Counted from the stretch's first letter, positions 1 through 8,638 are shown. The stretch: DNA of 13,833 nt from Bryobacterales bacterium (GCA_030838885.1 JAUZEU010000150.1:1-13833); one strand, 5' to 3'. A program made the numbers and translations. The notes: generated from the letters alone by a model not told the origin.

Positions 1-3000
1 TGTTGCGAATGGGCAGCTTGATCTCGATCGGGGTCAGGTTCTCGATCGCCTCTTTCGCGTGGTCGATCAGTTTGTAATCGAGCGCCTCATCCAGACCATG
101 GTCCTGCCTGATCGTGCAGCGGCGGGCCACACGGGAAGGAGCGGGCGGATTGTACAGAACCTCAGAGAAGTCGAGCCCTTTTGCCTTCCAGTGATCGACC
201 GCATGACGGGTGTCGAGAAGGTCCACACGGCCGATCATTTCATCCATTTTGCGGAAGCCAAGCTGCGCCATGATCTGGCGAACCTGTTCCGCAATGAAGA
301 AGAAGAAATTGATCGCATCTTCCGGCTGCCCCGTGAACTTGGCACGCAGCACAGGATCCTGCGTTGCGATGCCCACCGGACAGGTGTTCAGATGGCACTT
401 GCGCATCATGATGCAACCCAGCGCTACCAGAGGCAGCGTCGAAAAGCCGAACTCCTCAGCACCCAGCAGCGCGGCAATTACCACGTCGCGGCCGGTGCCC
501 AGCTTGCCGTCCGTCTGCACGCGGATGCGGCTGCGAAGATCGTTCAGCACCAGCACCTGCTGGGTCTCGGCAAGGCCAAGTTCCCATGGGGCACCGGCAT
601 GTTTGATAGAGGTGAGCGGCGACGCGCCGGTGCCACCATCGTGCCCGCTGATCAGTACCACATCCGCGTGCGCTTTCGCGACTCCGGCGGCAACGGTACC
701 CACGCCAACTTCAGCCACCAGTTTGACGGAGATGCGCGCCATCGGATTCACGTTTTTCAAGTCGTAAATCAGCTGGGCGAGATCTTCGATCGAGTAAATG
801 TCATGGTGCGGCGGCGGTGAGATCAGACCAACGCCCGGCACGGAATGCCGCACTTTTGCAATGACCTCATCCACCTTGTGACCGGGCAACTGACCGCCCT
901 CGCCAGGCTTTGCCCCCTGCGCCATTTTGATCTGCAGTTCGTCCGCATTCACCAGGTAGTTCGTGGTCACGCCGAAACGTCCGCTGGCCACCTGCTTGAT
1001 CGCACTGCGCCGAAGGTCGCCGTTGGCATCCGGGATGAACCGCGCTTCGTCCTCGCCACCCTCGCCCGTGTTGGATCGGCCGCCGATCCGGTTCATCGCA
1101 ATGGCAAGCGTCTCGTGTGCTTCCTTAGAGATCGACCCGAACGACATGGCGCCCGTCGCGAAGCGCTTCACGATTTCGGTCGCCGGTTCCACCTCCTCTA
1201 TAGAGATGGGATGGCCTTTCTTAAACTGGAACAGGCCACGCAGCGTGCAGAGTTCACGGCTGCGCGCATCGATCGTGTCGGTATACTCCTGGAAGTTTGC
1301 AAAGCTGTTCTGACGAACCGCATGCTGCAGCTTGCTTATCGTATCCGGATTCAGCAGGTGATTTTCACCGCGAACGCGCCATGCATAACTGCCGCCGACG
1401 GGAAGTTCCATATCGGCATCGGTCACAGGCTGGAACGCAATGGAATGCTTCATTACCGCTTCACGCGCCAGAACGTCGAGACCTACGCCTTCAATGCGCG
1501 AGGCGGTTCCCGTGAAATATTTTTGGATCAGCGCACTGTTCAGACCGATGGCTTCAAACACCTGCGCGCCGCGATAGCTTTGCAGGGTGGAAATGCCCAT
1601 CTTCGAGAAGACCTTCAGCAGTCCTTTGTTGATTGCCTTGATGTAGTGATATAGCGCTTTATCGAAGGAAATGCCATCCGGCAGGTACCCGCGCAAGGCT
1701 AGGTCTTCCATCGTTTCGATGGCCAGATACGGATTCACAGCGCTTGCGCCGTAGCCGATCAGCAGCGCATAATGCATCACTTCGCGCGGCTCGCCCGATT
1801 CAATGATCAGCGCGACCTGCGTGCGGCTGCCTTCACGAATCAGGTGATTGTGCACAGCCGTGAGGGCCAGCAGGCTCGGGATAGGAGCGTAATCCTGATC
1901 CACACCGCGATCCGACAAAATCAGAATCGTATAGCCCGCCTGGATAGCAAGCGTGGCGCGCCTGCAGAGGCCGTCCAGCGCTAGTTCCAGACCCCTCTCG
2001 CCATCTGCGGCAGGGAAGAGCGCTTCCAGCGTGCTGGCCAGGAAGTCGCCACGAGAGACGCGGCGCAACTTTTCCAGATCGCGGTTGGTCAGAATGGGAT
2101 GCGGCAGCTTCAACGTGTGGCAGTGCTGCGGTGTTTCAGCAAGGATGTTCTGCTCGCGGCCGATGTAACTCACCAGCGACATCACCATCTCTTCGCGAAT
2201 GGGATCGATGGGAGGATTGGTGACCTGCGCAAACAACTGCTTGAAGTAGTTGAAAAGCGGCTGTGGCTTGTCGGACAGGCACGCCAGCGGAGTGTCAACG
2301 CCCATCGATCCAAGCGGCTCCTCCCCGTTCGCAGCCATTGGGGTCATCAGGACGCGTACGTCTTCGTCCGTGTACCCGAAGGCGCGCTGCCTGGCAATGA
2401 TGGTGCCGTGGTCGGATCCATGCACGCGAGGAGGCTCCGGCAGCTTATCCAGCGTGACCTGATACTCCTGGAGCCACTCGCCATAAGGCTGACGATTCGC
2501 CAGTTGACTCTTGAGTTCATCGTCGGAAACGATGCGCCCCTGCTCCATGTCAATCAGGAACATTTTGCCCGGCTGGAGCCGGCCGCGGCGCTTGACGTTC
2601 TCAGGCTTGACCGGCAGAACGCCGGCTTCGGACGACAGCACAACCATGTCGTCATGAGTGACCACATACCGCGCCGGCCTCAGGCCGTTGCGATCCAGGG
2701 TTGCGCCGATCACGCGTCCGTCAGTGAAGGTAATAGCCGCAGGGCCGTCCCAGGGCTCCATCAGGGAGCAGTGATATTCGTAGAAGGCCTTCTTTTTGTC
2801 ATCCATATATGGATGACCATCCCAGGCTTCCGGGATCAGCATAGCCATGGCGTGCGGCAAACTCCGGCCGGACTGCACCAGCAGTTCCAGCGCATTGTCG
2901 AAGGCAGCTGAATCGCTGCCATTCGGCTGGATGACGGGGCGCAGCTTATTGATGTCGCTGCCGAACCGCTCCGATTCCAGAATGGTTTCCCGCGCGTGCA

Positions 3001-3862
3001 TCCAGTTCACGTTGCCCTTGACTGTGTTAATTTCACCGTTGTGCGCAACGTAGCGGAACGGATGCGCCAGTTGCCAGGTGGGGAACGTGTTCGTGGAAAA
3101 GCGCTGGTGAACCAGACAGAGCGCGCTCATCACATCGGGATCGGAAAGCTCCACGTAAAACTTCGCAATCTGTGGGGCAAGCAGCAGCCCTTTATAGATG
3201 ATGGTGCGAGACGAAAGCGACGGAATGTAGAACATTCCGCGATGCGGTAACTCTTCCGTTTCGGCCGCGACTTCGGTCTCTGCCCGCTTCCGCACCACAT
3301 ACAGCTTGCCCTCGAACTCGTCCTGAGTCAGGCTTGAGGGCCGCCCAATGAACACCTGTTGTATGTACGGCTGTGAAACGCGCGCCACGCGGCCGATCGC
3401 ATTGCCGTCAATCGGAGTATCGCGCCAGCCGAGAACGGTGAGCCCCTCTTCGACGACAATCCGCTCCAGAATGCCTTCGGTGACCAGCCGCTCGTGCCGC
3501 TCTACCGGCATAAAAACCATGCCGACGCCATACTCTCCGGGTGCGGGCAAGGTGAAGCCGATTCTGGCTGCCTCCCGCGCAAAAAAACGGTGCGGAATCT
3601 GTATGAGCAGCCCGGCGCCATCGCCCGTCTCCGGATCGCAGCCACAAGCGCCGCGATGCGTCAGGTTGATGAGTATCTGAATGCCCTTCTCGATAATGTC
3701 GTGAGACTTCTGGCCCTTGATGTTTGCTACGAAACCAATACCACAGGCGTCGTGCTCGCTACCGGGATTGTAGAGTCCCTGAGGTTCGGGTAGTCCGTAC
3801 GCGGAGCTCTTGACAACACGGGGATCCACGGAAATGTTTTCGCTGCCGGAAGAGTGGCTCAT
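1..3862 (-). CDS. gltB: Glutamate synthase large (alpha) subunit, partial, C-terminus cut by window edge
   Basis: Makes glutamate from glutamine and 2-oxoglutarate, with electrons from a small subunit (GltD) not present here. The frame is open from the ATG at 3862 to the left edge (1287 codons); the family is about 1500 residues, so most of the GXGXG domain is missing. The N-terminus reads ...SEHDACGIGF, so Cys40 should be the class II glutaminase nucleophile exposed after removal of a 39-residue propeptide. QRFSTNTFPTW and AHNGEINT lie in the same amidotransferase domain. The FMN synthase domain contains TGAMSFGSISKEAH and SGHDGGTGASP. Cys1150, Cys1156 and Cys1161 (CIMMRKCHLNTC) form the C-X5-C-X4-C ligands of the 3Fe-4S cluster. 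AAGGGA lies 8 nt before the ATG. The frame was spot-checked at both ends and at several internal points with no frameshift. It is divergent from a LysR gene, the GltC-like arrangement. Confidence 0.96.
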   Translation of the reverse strand, partial: MSHSSGSENISVDPRVVKSSAYGLPEPQGLYNPGSEHDACGIGFVANIKGQKSHDIIEKGIQILINLTHRGACGCDPETGDGAGLLIQIPHRFFAREAARIGFTLPAPGEYGVGMVFMPVERHERLVTEGILERIVVEEGLTVLGWRDTPIDGNAIGRVARVSQPYIQQVFIGRPSSLTQDEFEGKLYVVRKRAETEVAAETEELPHRGMFYIPSLSSRTIIYKGLLLAPQIAKFYVELSDPDVMSALCLVHQRFSTNTFPTWQLAHPFRYVAHNGEINTVKGNVNWMHARETILESERFGSDINKLRPVIQPNGSDSAAFDNALELLVQSGRSLPHAMAMLIPEAWDGHPYMDDKKKAFYEYHCSLMEPWDGPAAITFTDGRVIGATLDRNGLRPARYVVTHDDMVVLSSEAGVLPVKPENVKRRGRLQPGKMFLIDMEQGRIVSDDELKSQLANRQPYGEWLQEYQVTLDKLPEPPRVHGSDHGTIIARQRAFGYTDEDVRVLMTPMAANGEEPLGSMGVDTPLACLSDKPQPLFNYFKQLFAQVTNPPIDPIREEMVMSLVSYIGREQNILAETPQHCHTLKLPHPILTNRDLEKLRRVSRGDFLASTLEALFPAADGERGLELALDGLCRRATLAIQAGYTILILSDRGVDQDYAPIPSLLALTAVHNHLIREGSRTQVALIIESGEPREVMHYALLIGYGASAVNPYLAIETMEDLALRGYLPDGISFDKALYHYIKAINKGLLKVFSKMGISTLQSYRGAQVFEAIGLNSALIQKYFTGTASRIEGVGLDVLAREAVMKHSIAFQPVTDADMELPVGGSYAWRVRGENHLLNPDTISKLQHAVRQNSFANFQEYTDTIDARSRELCTLRGLFQFKKGHPISIEEVEPATEIVKRFATGAMSFGSISKEAHETLAIAMNRIGGRSNTGEGGEDEARFIPDANGDLRRSAIKQVASGRFGVTTNYLVNADELQIKMAQGAKPGEGGQLPGHKVDEVIAKVRHSVPGVGLISPPPHHDIYSIEDLAQLIYDLKNVNPMARISVKLVAEVGVGTVAAGVAKAHADVVLISGHDGGTGASPLTSIKHAGAPWELGLAETQQVLVLNDLRSRIRVQTDGKLGTGRDVVIAALLGAEEFGFSTLPLVALGCIMMRKCHLNTCPVGIATQDPVLRAKFTGQPEDAINFFFFIAEQVRQIMAQLGFRKMDEMIGRVDLLDTRHAVDHWKAKGLDFSEVLYNPPAPSRVARRCTIRQDHGLDEALDYKLIDHAKEAIENLTPIEIKLPIRN

Positions 3863-3890
3863 ATAGCTGTCCCTTAGAACGTGTAAGGGG

Positions 3891-3906
3891 TAATTTCCCA
3901 ATATTA
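3891..3906. promoter_or_regulatory. TAAT-N8-ATTA dyad, candidate LysR-type operator
   Basis: The sequence TAATTTCCCAATATTA has inverted TAAT/ATTA arms around 8 nt and contains T-N11-A spacing, the loose consensus for LysR-type regulators. It sits between divergent gltB and a LysR gene and covers the proposed gltB -10 and start point. AT-rich DNA gives such matches by chance, so the call rests mainly on position. Confidence 0.4.
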
Positions 3907-3930
3907 GCAGGATCCCGGATTATTACGCAA
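3901..3930 (-). promoter_or_regulatory. Candidate sigma70-type promoter for gltB
   Basis: Read on the minus strand, TTGCGT (3925-3930) and TAATAT (3901-3906) are separated by 18 nt, a reasonable -35/-10 pair. Transcription would start near 3894 and give a leader of about 30 nt ending in the AAGGGA ribosome site. The -10 overlaps the dyad at 3891-3906. Assigned by eye only. Confidence 0.5.
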
Positions 3931-3942
3931 ACCAAATTTAGC

Positions 3943-3971
3943 TTGGCGTCAGTATTAGAAAATGTTATATT
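3943..3971 (+). promoter_or_regulatory. Candidate promoter for the LysR gene
   Basis: TTGGCG (3943-3948) and TATATT (3966-3971) are 17 nt apart. If used, transcription would start near 3978-3980, at or past the ATG at 3973 and right at the in-frame GTG at 3979. Either this promoter is not the real one or the gene is translated from a leaderless message. Confidence 0.4.
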
Positions 3972-3972
3972 G

Positions 3973-4860
3973 ATGGAGGTGATTTTCGAGGACTGCAAGC
4001 TCTTCCGGGACGTGGTTCATGCGAAAAGTCTCAGCCGGGCCGCACAACTGAACGGAATCAGCCAGTCGGCTGCTACGCAGCACGTTCAGGATCTGGAAAA
4101 ACGACTGGGAACGGAGTTGTTCGACCGCTCGACCCGGCCCTTAGGACTCACGCAGGCGGGCAGGCTGTATGCGGAGTTGTGCCGCGACGTGCTTCGTCGC
4201 GAAGAAGATTTTACGGCAGCGCTGGAAGAGATCAGGAATTCTTCTGAGGGCACCATTCGCGTGGCTTCCATATATTCCATTGGGCTTTCTGAAATGGGAC
4301 CCTTACGCGAGCAGTTCCAGAAGCTGAATCCTGGCGCCACTGTGCATGTGGAACTCCTCAGGCCAGACAAGGTTTATCAGGCGGTGCTGGAAGATCAGGC
4401 CGACCTCGGCTTTATCAGCTACCCGGAAAACCGCCGCGAACTGACAGTGATTCCCTGGCGAGAAGAGCGGATGACAGTAGCAGTGCACCCTTCGCATTCC
4501 TTCGCTCAACGCAAACAGGTCCTGGCGCGGGATCTGGATGGACAGGCTTTCATCGCTTTCGATGACGAGGTGATTATCCGTCGCGAACTCGATCGCTTCT
4601 TCCGGGATAATGGCGTGGAAGTCGCGATAGCGATGCAGTTCGACAATATCCAGTCGATCAAAGAAGCTGTCGCGCTGGGTTCGGGAATCAGCATTCTGCC
4701 GGAGCGAACCATGCAGGCGGAGATCGAACAGAAGCGGCTTGTCTCCATTCCGCTGCATGCCCCGGAACTCCGCAGGCCTGTGGCGATCATTCACCGCAAG
4801 AAGAAAAAGCTGACGCGGGTGGTGCGGGAATTTCTGAAACTGGTCACTGGCTGGAAATAG
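3973..4860 (+). CDS. LysR-family transcriptional regulator, GltC-like by position
   Basis: A DNA-binding regulator of 295 residues from the chosen ATG, a normal length for the family. Residues 1-62 carry the winged helix-turn-helix: FRDVVHAKSLSRAAQ, then ISQSAATQHVQDLEKRLG and the wing FDRSTRPLGLTQAG. Residues about 88-290 form the periplasmic-binding-protein-like effector domain (GTIRVASIYSIG..., DLGFISYPE, ALGSGISILPE). The frame is open back to a TTG at 3943, but family alignment favours starting near MEVIFEDCKLF; GTG at 3979 is the other candidate. No good ribosome site precedes any of them. It is divergent from gltB with a 110-bp gap, as gltC is from gltA in Bacillus subtilis, so control of gltB is the natural inference. 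The inducer cannot be read from sequence. Confidence 0.9.
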   Translation: MEVIFEDCKLFRDVVHAKSLSRAAQLNGISQSAATQHVQDLEKRLGTELFDRSTRPLGLTQAGRLYAELCRDVLRREEDFTAALEEIRNSSEGTIRVASIYSIGLSEMGPLREQFQKLNPGATVHVELLRPDKVYQAVLEDQADLGFISYPENRRELTVIPWREERMTVAVHPSHSFAQRKQVLARDLDGQAFIAFDDEVIIRRELDRFFRDNGVEVAIAMQFDNIQSIKEAVALGSGISILPERTMQAEIEQKRLVSIPLHAPELRRPVAIIHRKKKKLTRVVREFLKLVTGWK

Positions 4861-4886
4861 AGTAGGATGACGGGCAGGAGCCTTCC

Positions 4887-5420
4887 ATGCTTTCTCGTCG
4901 CCATCTCATTTCCCTCGCGGTGTTGTTCAGCTTTTCGCTCACACCTGCAATGGCGCAACGCGGGCGTTACACCAGCCCCGAAGCGAAGACGACCGCCACC
5001 ATTGCCGGCAAAGTTTTCACCGTGGATTACTATGCGCCCTCCATGCACGGCAGGAAAGTGATGGGCGGCCTGGTCCCTTACGGAGAGGTCTGGTGTACGG
5101 GCGCAAACATCGCTACCGGCTTTAACCTGGGCTCGGATATCCAGCTGGGCGACCTGAAAATTCCGAAAGGCGAGTACAGCATCTGGACACTTCCCACCGA
5201 GAAGGAATGGACCCTCATCATCAACAAAGAGACCGGACAGTTTCATCTGAATTACAAGCCTTCGCTGGATTTCGGACGCACGAACATGAAACTCAAAACG
5301 CTGCCTGATCCCGTTGAGACCTTCCGCGTGGATTTGCGGGCGGAGGGTGGCAGCAAAGGCACCCTTGCGCTGGTCTGGGAAAACACCGAAGCGTCCGTTC
5401 CCTTCACGGTACTGCAGTAA
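4887..5420 (+). CDS. Secreted DUF2911 domain protein
   Basis: 177 residues. Residues 1-24 are a signal peptide (MLSRRHLISLAVLFSF..., likely cut after AMA-Q). The rest matches the DUF2911 family: TVDYYAPSMHGRKVMGGLVP, YGEVWCTGANIAT, LGDLKIPKGEYSIWTLP and a late VDLRAEGG...LALVWENT strand region. The family is common in Bacteroidota and Acidobacteriota and has no established function; a beta-rich periplasmic or exported protein is expected. CAGGAG about 7 nt before the ATG is a fair ribosome site. It starts 26 nt after the LysR stop on the same strand, so the two may share a transcript, though nothing else links their roles. Confidence 0.88.
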   Translation: MLSRRHLISLAVLFSFSLTPAMAQRGRYTSPEAKTTATIAGKVFTVDYYAPSMHGRKVMGGLVPYGEVWCTGANIATGFNLGSDIQLGDLKIPKGEYSIWTLPTEKEWTLIINKETGQFHLNYKPSLDFGRTNMKLKTLPDPVETFRVDLRAEGGSKGTLALVWENTEASVPFTVLQ

Positions 5421-5456
5421 GCATTCGATCAGTCGTTCCGAACAGAGCGGGCAGAG

Positions 5457-5906
5457 TCACAAGACCCCTGCCATGGCCCGCAAGCGGAATAATAGCCGGC
5501 GACGCCGCCGTCTGCTGCGCTCCTTACCCCTCTGACGCCACAGCAGCAGGGCTCCCATACCGAAGCCGCTGGCGCTCATCACAACCGCAGGTGGCTCAGG
5601 AATCGTAAGCAGAAGCTGCGGAGCGGCGGGGGCGGGGTGTTCAGTGCTCACTTCCAACTGCTCACCGAGCGCTGCGCCTGGGAAAACGAGAGCCGGTTCC
5701 CAGTGGAATTCCGGGGCCATCATCTTTAGCGTTTCGTCCAGATCAGCTAACAGAATGGGCTCAAGCTGCCAGTCTCTTCCATTGCCGGGACCTTCGGTGT
5801 ACAGAATTATTTCAGAGGAGTCGATCCGCAGATTGGCCGCGATCGGTGCTGCCATGGCCCCTGTAGAAAGGGCGACCAGGGCAGCAGCCAGGGCTGCTGT
5901 TTGCAC
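5457..5906 (-). CDS. Small PEP-CTERM sorting-domain protein
   Basis: 149 residues starting at GTG 5906. An in-frame TAA lies immediately upstream, and AGGGGA is 9 nt before the start, so the start is well fixed. Residues 1-20 look like a signal peptide (VALSTGAMAAP). Residues 103-105 are PEP in LLLTIPEPPAVV, followed by a hydrophobic segment (about 106-123, GFGMGALLLW) and a strongly basic stretch (RQRGKERSRRRRRR). This three-part tail is the PEP-CTERM signal, recognised by an exosortase/archaeosortase-type enzyme and linked to surface polysaccharide export. The exosortase is not in this window. The middle (20-100) has no motif I recognise. Oddly, 12 residues (LLFRLRAMAGVL) continue past the arginine cluster, where such proteins normally end. 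It lies downstream of the Oar-like remnant and converges on the DUF2911 gene. Confidence 0.75.
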   Translation of the reverse strand: MQTAALAAALVALSTGAMAAPIAANLRIDSSEIILYTEGPGNGRDWQLEPILLADLDETLKMMAPEFHWEPALVFPGAALGEQLEVSTEHPAPAAPQLLLTIPEPPAVVMSASGFGMGALLLWRQRGKERSRRRRRRLLFRLRAMAGVL

Positions 5907-5959
5907 TTACAGGTTTCCCCTAAGAGGTGCAGCAGCAGCGGAAAATTCTTAGATTTAAT

Positions 5960-6780
5960 TCAGAAGCGGATTTTAGCTCCGATCTGGACTTTACGCGAAC
6001 CGCTGGCGATGGTGTTTCTGATCCGCCAGAAGGCGCCGCTGGTGATGTCGGTGGTGGGCGCACCGAACGCCACTGAGTTTGTGAGGTTCGTCGCGTCCGC
6101 GCGCATTTCCAGCTTTATGCGTTGGTTCAGGGGCACCCGTTTGAGCACAGAGGCGTCGAACTCGACATAGTGCGGTCCCACAAAGTAATTGCGGCCCGAG
6201 TTGCCAAACTCACCGGCCCCCGGTGCCGAGAACTTCGCCAGTTCGGCTGCATCGAAGTACCAGATCAGGCCCGACGGAGATTGCAGGAAAGGGCTGCCAT
6301 CTCCACGGCCACAGCCCGTGCAGTTTGCAGTGGACTGATTCACGTTGCTGACCGTGTTCGAGCCAGAGAAGACGGTGAACGGGCGACCGCTGGTCAGCCG
6401 TCCAAAGCCGGTGACTTCCCAGCCACCGACTACGCGATCCATCACGCCCGACGCTGTCCCGAGGAAGCGCTTTCCCTTGCCGAACGGCAACTCAAAGACA
6501 CAGTTCGTCTGAAGCGAGTGCCGGCGGTCAAAGTCCGACGGCGCGTAGTTAAGGCGGCGGTTGTTGATGTCGAAAGGTGTGTTCGCCGCCGTTGAGGTGC
6601 TGCCCGAGGATGAGGTGGCAGTGGTAAATGCCACGCGGGTGGCCTCGTTAGTAAGCTTCACCTGCGTTGGCGATCGCGGAATGCGGGATCTTCTACGCTG
6701 CCGGCGATGCGGGACGTGGTGCCCTGTGCAGGAACGGTTACACAAGTCAAAACAAAAGCGGCGAAACCTCTGAAAAGCAC
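5960..6780 (-). pseudogene. Oar-like TonB-dependent receptor remnant (internal deletion plus frameshift)
   Basis: The 3' part reads as the C-terminal barrel of an acidobacterial Oar-like outer membrane receptor: NTPFDINNRRLNYAPSDFDR, ELPFGKGKRFLG, GGWEVTGFGRLTSGRPFTV, FGNSGRNYFVGPHYVEFDAS, LKRVPLNQRIKLEMRADATN and a final KIRF ending in Phe. Intact relatives are about 1000 residues or more. Upstream, from GTG 6780 in another frame, a signal peptide (FAAFVLTCVTVPAQG) runs into TTSRIAGSVEDP, the start of a carboxypeptidase-regulatory-like domain. One base gained near 6680-6690 would join it to IPRSPTQVKLTNEATRVAFT, the continuation of that domain, which then runs straight into the C-terminal barrel. 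The plug and most of the barrel are absent. An unbroken ORF from a GTG at 6745 exists, but its first 25 or so residues look out of frame. Family recognition is firm for the barrel and fair for the N-terminal part. Confidence 0.72.
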
Positions 6781-6805
6781 AGTGAATTGTAACAAAATGA
6801 TTCCA

Positions 6806-8638
6806 TTACGACCGCACCAGTTTTTCGAGTCTCACAAATGCTTTTTCCAGTCGTTGAGGTTTGCTGATCACCTCTGCAAACAAATCGCCGCGCTCCGCAA
6901 ACCGAGCCGGCGCGTTTATCATCGTGAACTGCGACGGAAGCAAGCCAGGCACCACTTCATCCCACGAAAGGGGTGTGGAAACGGGTGCCCCTTCATGAGC
7001 CCGCACCACATACGGCGCGGAAATTGTCTTGCTCTCCGCGATCTGCATCCAGTCGAAATAGACGCGATCTTTCTCGCGCTTCTCCACGGCTCGCGGGGTG
7101 GTGAACAGCTTCGGATGCTCCGCTGCCAGCAGGCGCGCAATGATCTCCGCAAACGATCGCGCCTGGTCATAGCTGTAGACTGGCTCAATCGGGATGTAGA
7201 TATGCATTCCGTCGCCACCGGTGGTCTTCGGATAACCCTTCAGCCCGATGGCGTCGAGCTTCGCCTTCACGAGCAATGCCGCTTCCACCACTTTGTGGAA
7301 CGCGCAATGGTACGGATCGATGTCGATCAGAATGAAATCAGGACGGTCAAGCGAGCCGACTCTGCTCATCCACGGGTTCTGATCGATGCATCCCAGGTTG
7401 GTGAGGTACAACAGCGTGGCCTTATCGTTTGCAAGGATGAACCGGGTACCCTCCACGGTCTCCGTCCGGAGCCAGGAAGGATAGTTCTCGGGAGTGTTTT
7501 TCTGGAAGAAGTACTCGCCGCGAATGCCGTTCGGATACCGTTTTAGTGAGAGCGGGCGATCTTTCAAATGCGGCAGAATCAGCGGCGCAACCACGTCATA
7601 GTAGCGGATCAGATCGCCTTTGGTGTAGCCGCTTTCGGGGAAGTAGATTTTGTCGAGGTTGGTGAACTTGAGCTTCGGATCTGCAGGCAGAGCGCCCGGC
7701 GCCTCGCGGGTAACTTCCGCACCCGGTTTATCATTCCGAAGGCCCAGATACACCGGAGCACGCAGGCGGCCATCCTCGGTCCAGTTCGCGAATTTCACCT
7801 GAGCCACCAGTTCCGGCCTCACCCAAACCGTGCCTCGCGGAATCATGTTGCCGCGCGCGAAGGGCTTCTTCTCCGTGACGCGAGCCTGCAGTTTTGTGAA
7901 CAAATCCCGCAGCGTCGCCTCGTTGAATCCTGTGCCCACATTACCGGCATAGACCAGTTTGTGACTATCGTCGTGATATCCGATCGCCAGTGACCCAAAG
8001 GTGTCCCGCTCGCCCGGCGTATAGCCGCCGATCAAGAACTCCTGCTCTGAGGTGAGCTTCAGCTTCAGCCACTCGCTGCTGCGGCGGGATTCGTAGCAAC
8101 TGTTCGTGCGCTTCGCGATGAGCCCCTCCAGGCCGCTCTGCCGCGCTACTTCGAGAAGTTCTTCGCCGCCCGTGAAATGATCGGAAATGCGCAATAAGGG
8201 GAACGGCTTCACAATGGCGGCCAGCGCACGTTTCCGCTCGATCAGCGGGACTTTGCGCAGATCGTAACCATCCAGGTACAGCAAGTCGAAAATATACAGA
8301 TGGACCGGATTCTTCTGCCCCATCTTCGCGACTGCGTGTGCATCCTGATTGTGGATGCGGGGTTGAATCAGCCCGAATTTCGAGATGCCCCGCTCATCCA
8401 GAACGACGATCTCGCCGTCCAGGATGGCCTGTTCCGCGTCGATATAGTGCGGCAGGACCAGCAGTTCCGGATACTGCCGTTCACAGCGGTTATTGTTTCG
8501 GGTGTAGATGACGATGCTGCTGTCCTGCAGGTAGACCAGGCCGCGCACGCCATCCCATTTGATTTCGAAAATCCAGTCCTCGCCTTTGGGCAGCTTCTCC
8601 GTGATGCTCGCGCCCATGGGAGCGAAAAAGCCGGGCAT
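6806..8638 (-). CDS. ligD: LigD ligase-polymerase part (NHEJ ATP-dependent DNA ligase D)
   Basis: 610 residues from ATG 8638. Residues 1-310 are the ATP-dependent ligase: Lys27 in EIKWDG is the adenylated lysine, followed by DGEIVVL (Glu76), FDLLYLDG (117-124), EGLIAK (171-176) and WLKLK (190-194), then an OB domain. Residues about 322-610 are the primase-polymerase: NLDKIYFPESGYTKGDLI, LSLKRYPNG, catalytic Asp439/Asp441 in LIDIDP, TTGGDGMH with His479, and Asp529 in RVYFDW. The enzyme fills and seals double-strand breaks bridged by Ku. No clear ribosome site precedes the ATG. The frame is open further upstream, back to a TAA at the A10 run, and that part (PAKLQGAVKAPMPGF) looks like ordinary LigD linker, so this ORF is better viewed as the distal part of a longer gene. 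TTGGDG has Asp where relatives often have a basic residue. Confidence 0.93.
   Translation of the reverse strand: MPGFFAPMGASITEKLPKGEDWIFEIKWDGVRGLVYLQDSSIVIYTRNNNRCERQYPELLVLPHYIDAEQAILDGEIVVLDERGISKFGLIQPRIHNQDAHAVAKMGQKNPVHLYIFDLLYLDGYDLRKVPLIERKRALAAIVKPFPLLRISDHFTGGEELLEVARQSGLEGLIAKRTNSCYESRRSSEWLKLKLTSEQEFLIGGYTPGERDTFGSLAIGYHDDSHKLVYAGNVGTGFNEATLRDLFTKLQARVTEKKPFARGNMIPRGTVWVRPELVAQVKFANWTEDGRLRAPVYLGLRNDKPGAEVTREAPGALPADPKLKFTNLDKIYFPESGYTKGDLIRYYDVVAPLILPHLKDRPLSLKRYPNGIRGEYFFQKNTPENYPSWLRTETVEGTRFILANDKATLLYLTNLGCIDQNPWMSRVGSLDRPDFILIDIDPYHCAFHKVVEAALLVKAKLDAIGLKGYPKTTGGDGMHIYIPIEPVYSYDQARSFAEIIARLLAAEHPKLFTTPRAVEKREKDRVYFDWMQIAESKTISAPYVVRAHEGAPVSTPLSWDEVVPGLLPSQFTMINAPARFAERGDLFAEVISKPQRLEKAFVRLEKLVRS

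Noticed and set aside
59..3250. Long plus-strand open frames across the first 3 kb
   Set aside because: They lie antisense to gltB, which is unbroken and carries all family motifs; their translations are His/Arg-rich with no family resemblance.
3895..3906. Possible transcription terminator or riboswitch in the gltB leader
   Set aside because: No stable stem with a T-run and no conserved riboswitch core was found in the short leader.
6760..6805. Intrinsic terminator after ligD
   Set aside because: Only an AT-rich stretch is present; no GC stem precedes it on the minus strand.
6707..7993. Plus-strand open frames of 141-279 codons opposite ligD
   Set aside because: Shadows of the ligase-polymerase gene, whose motifs are in the minus-strand frame.
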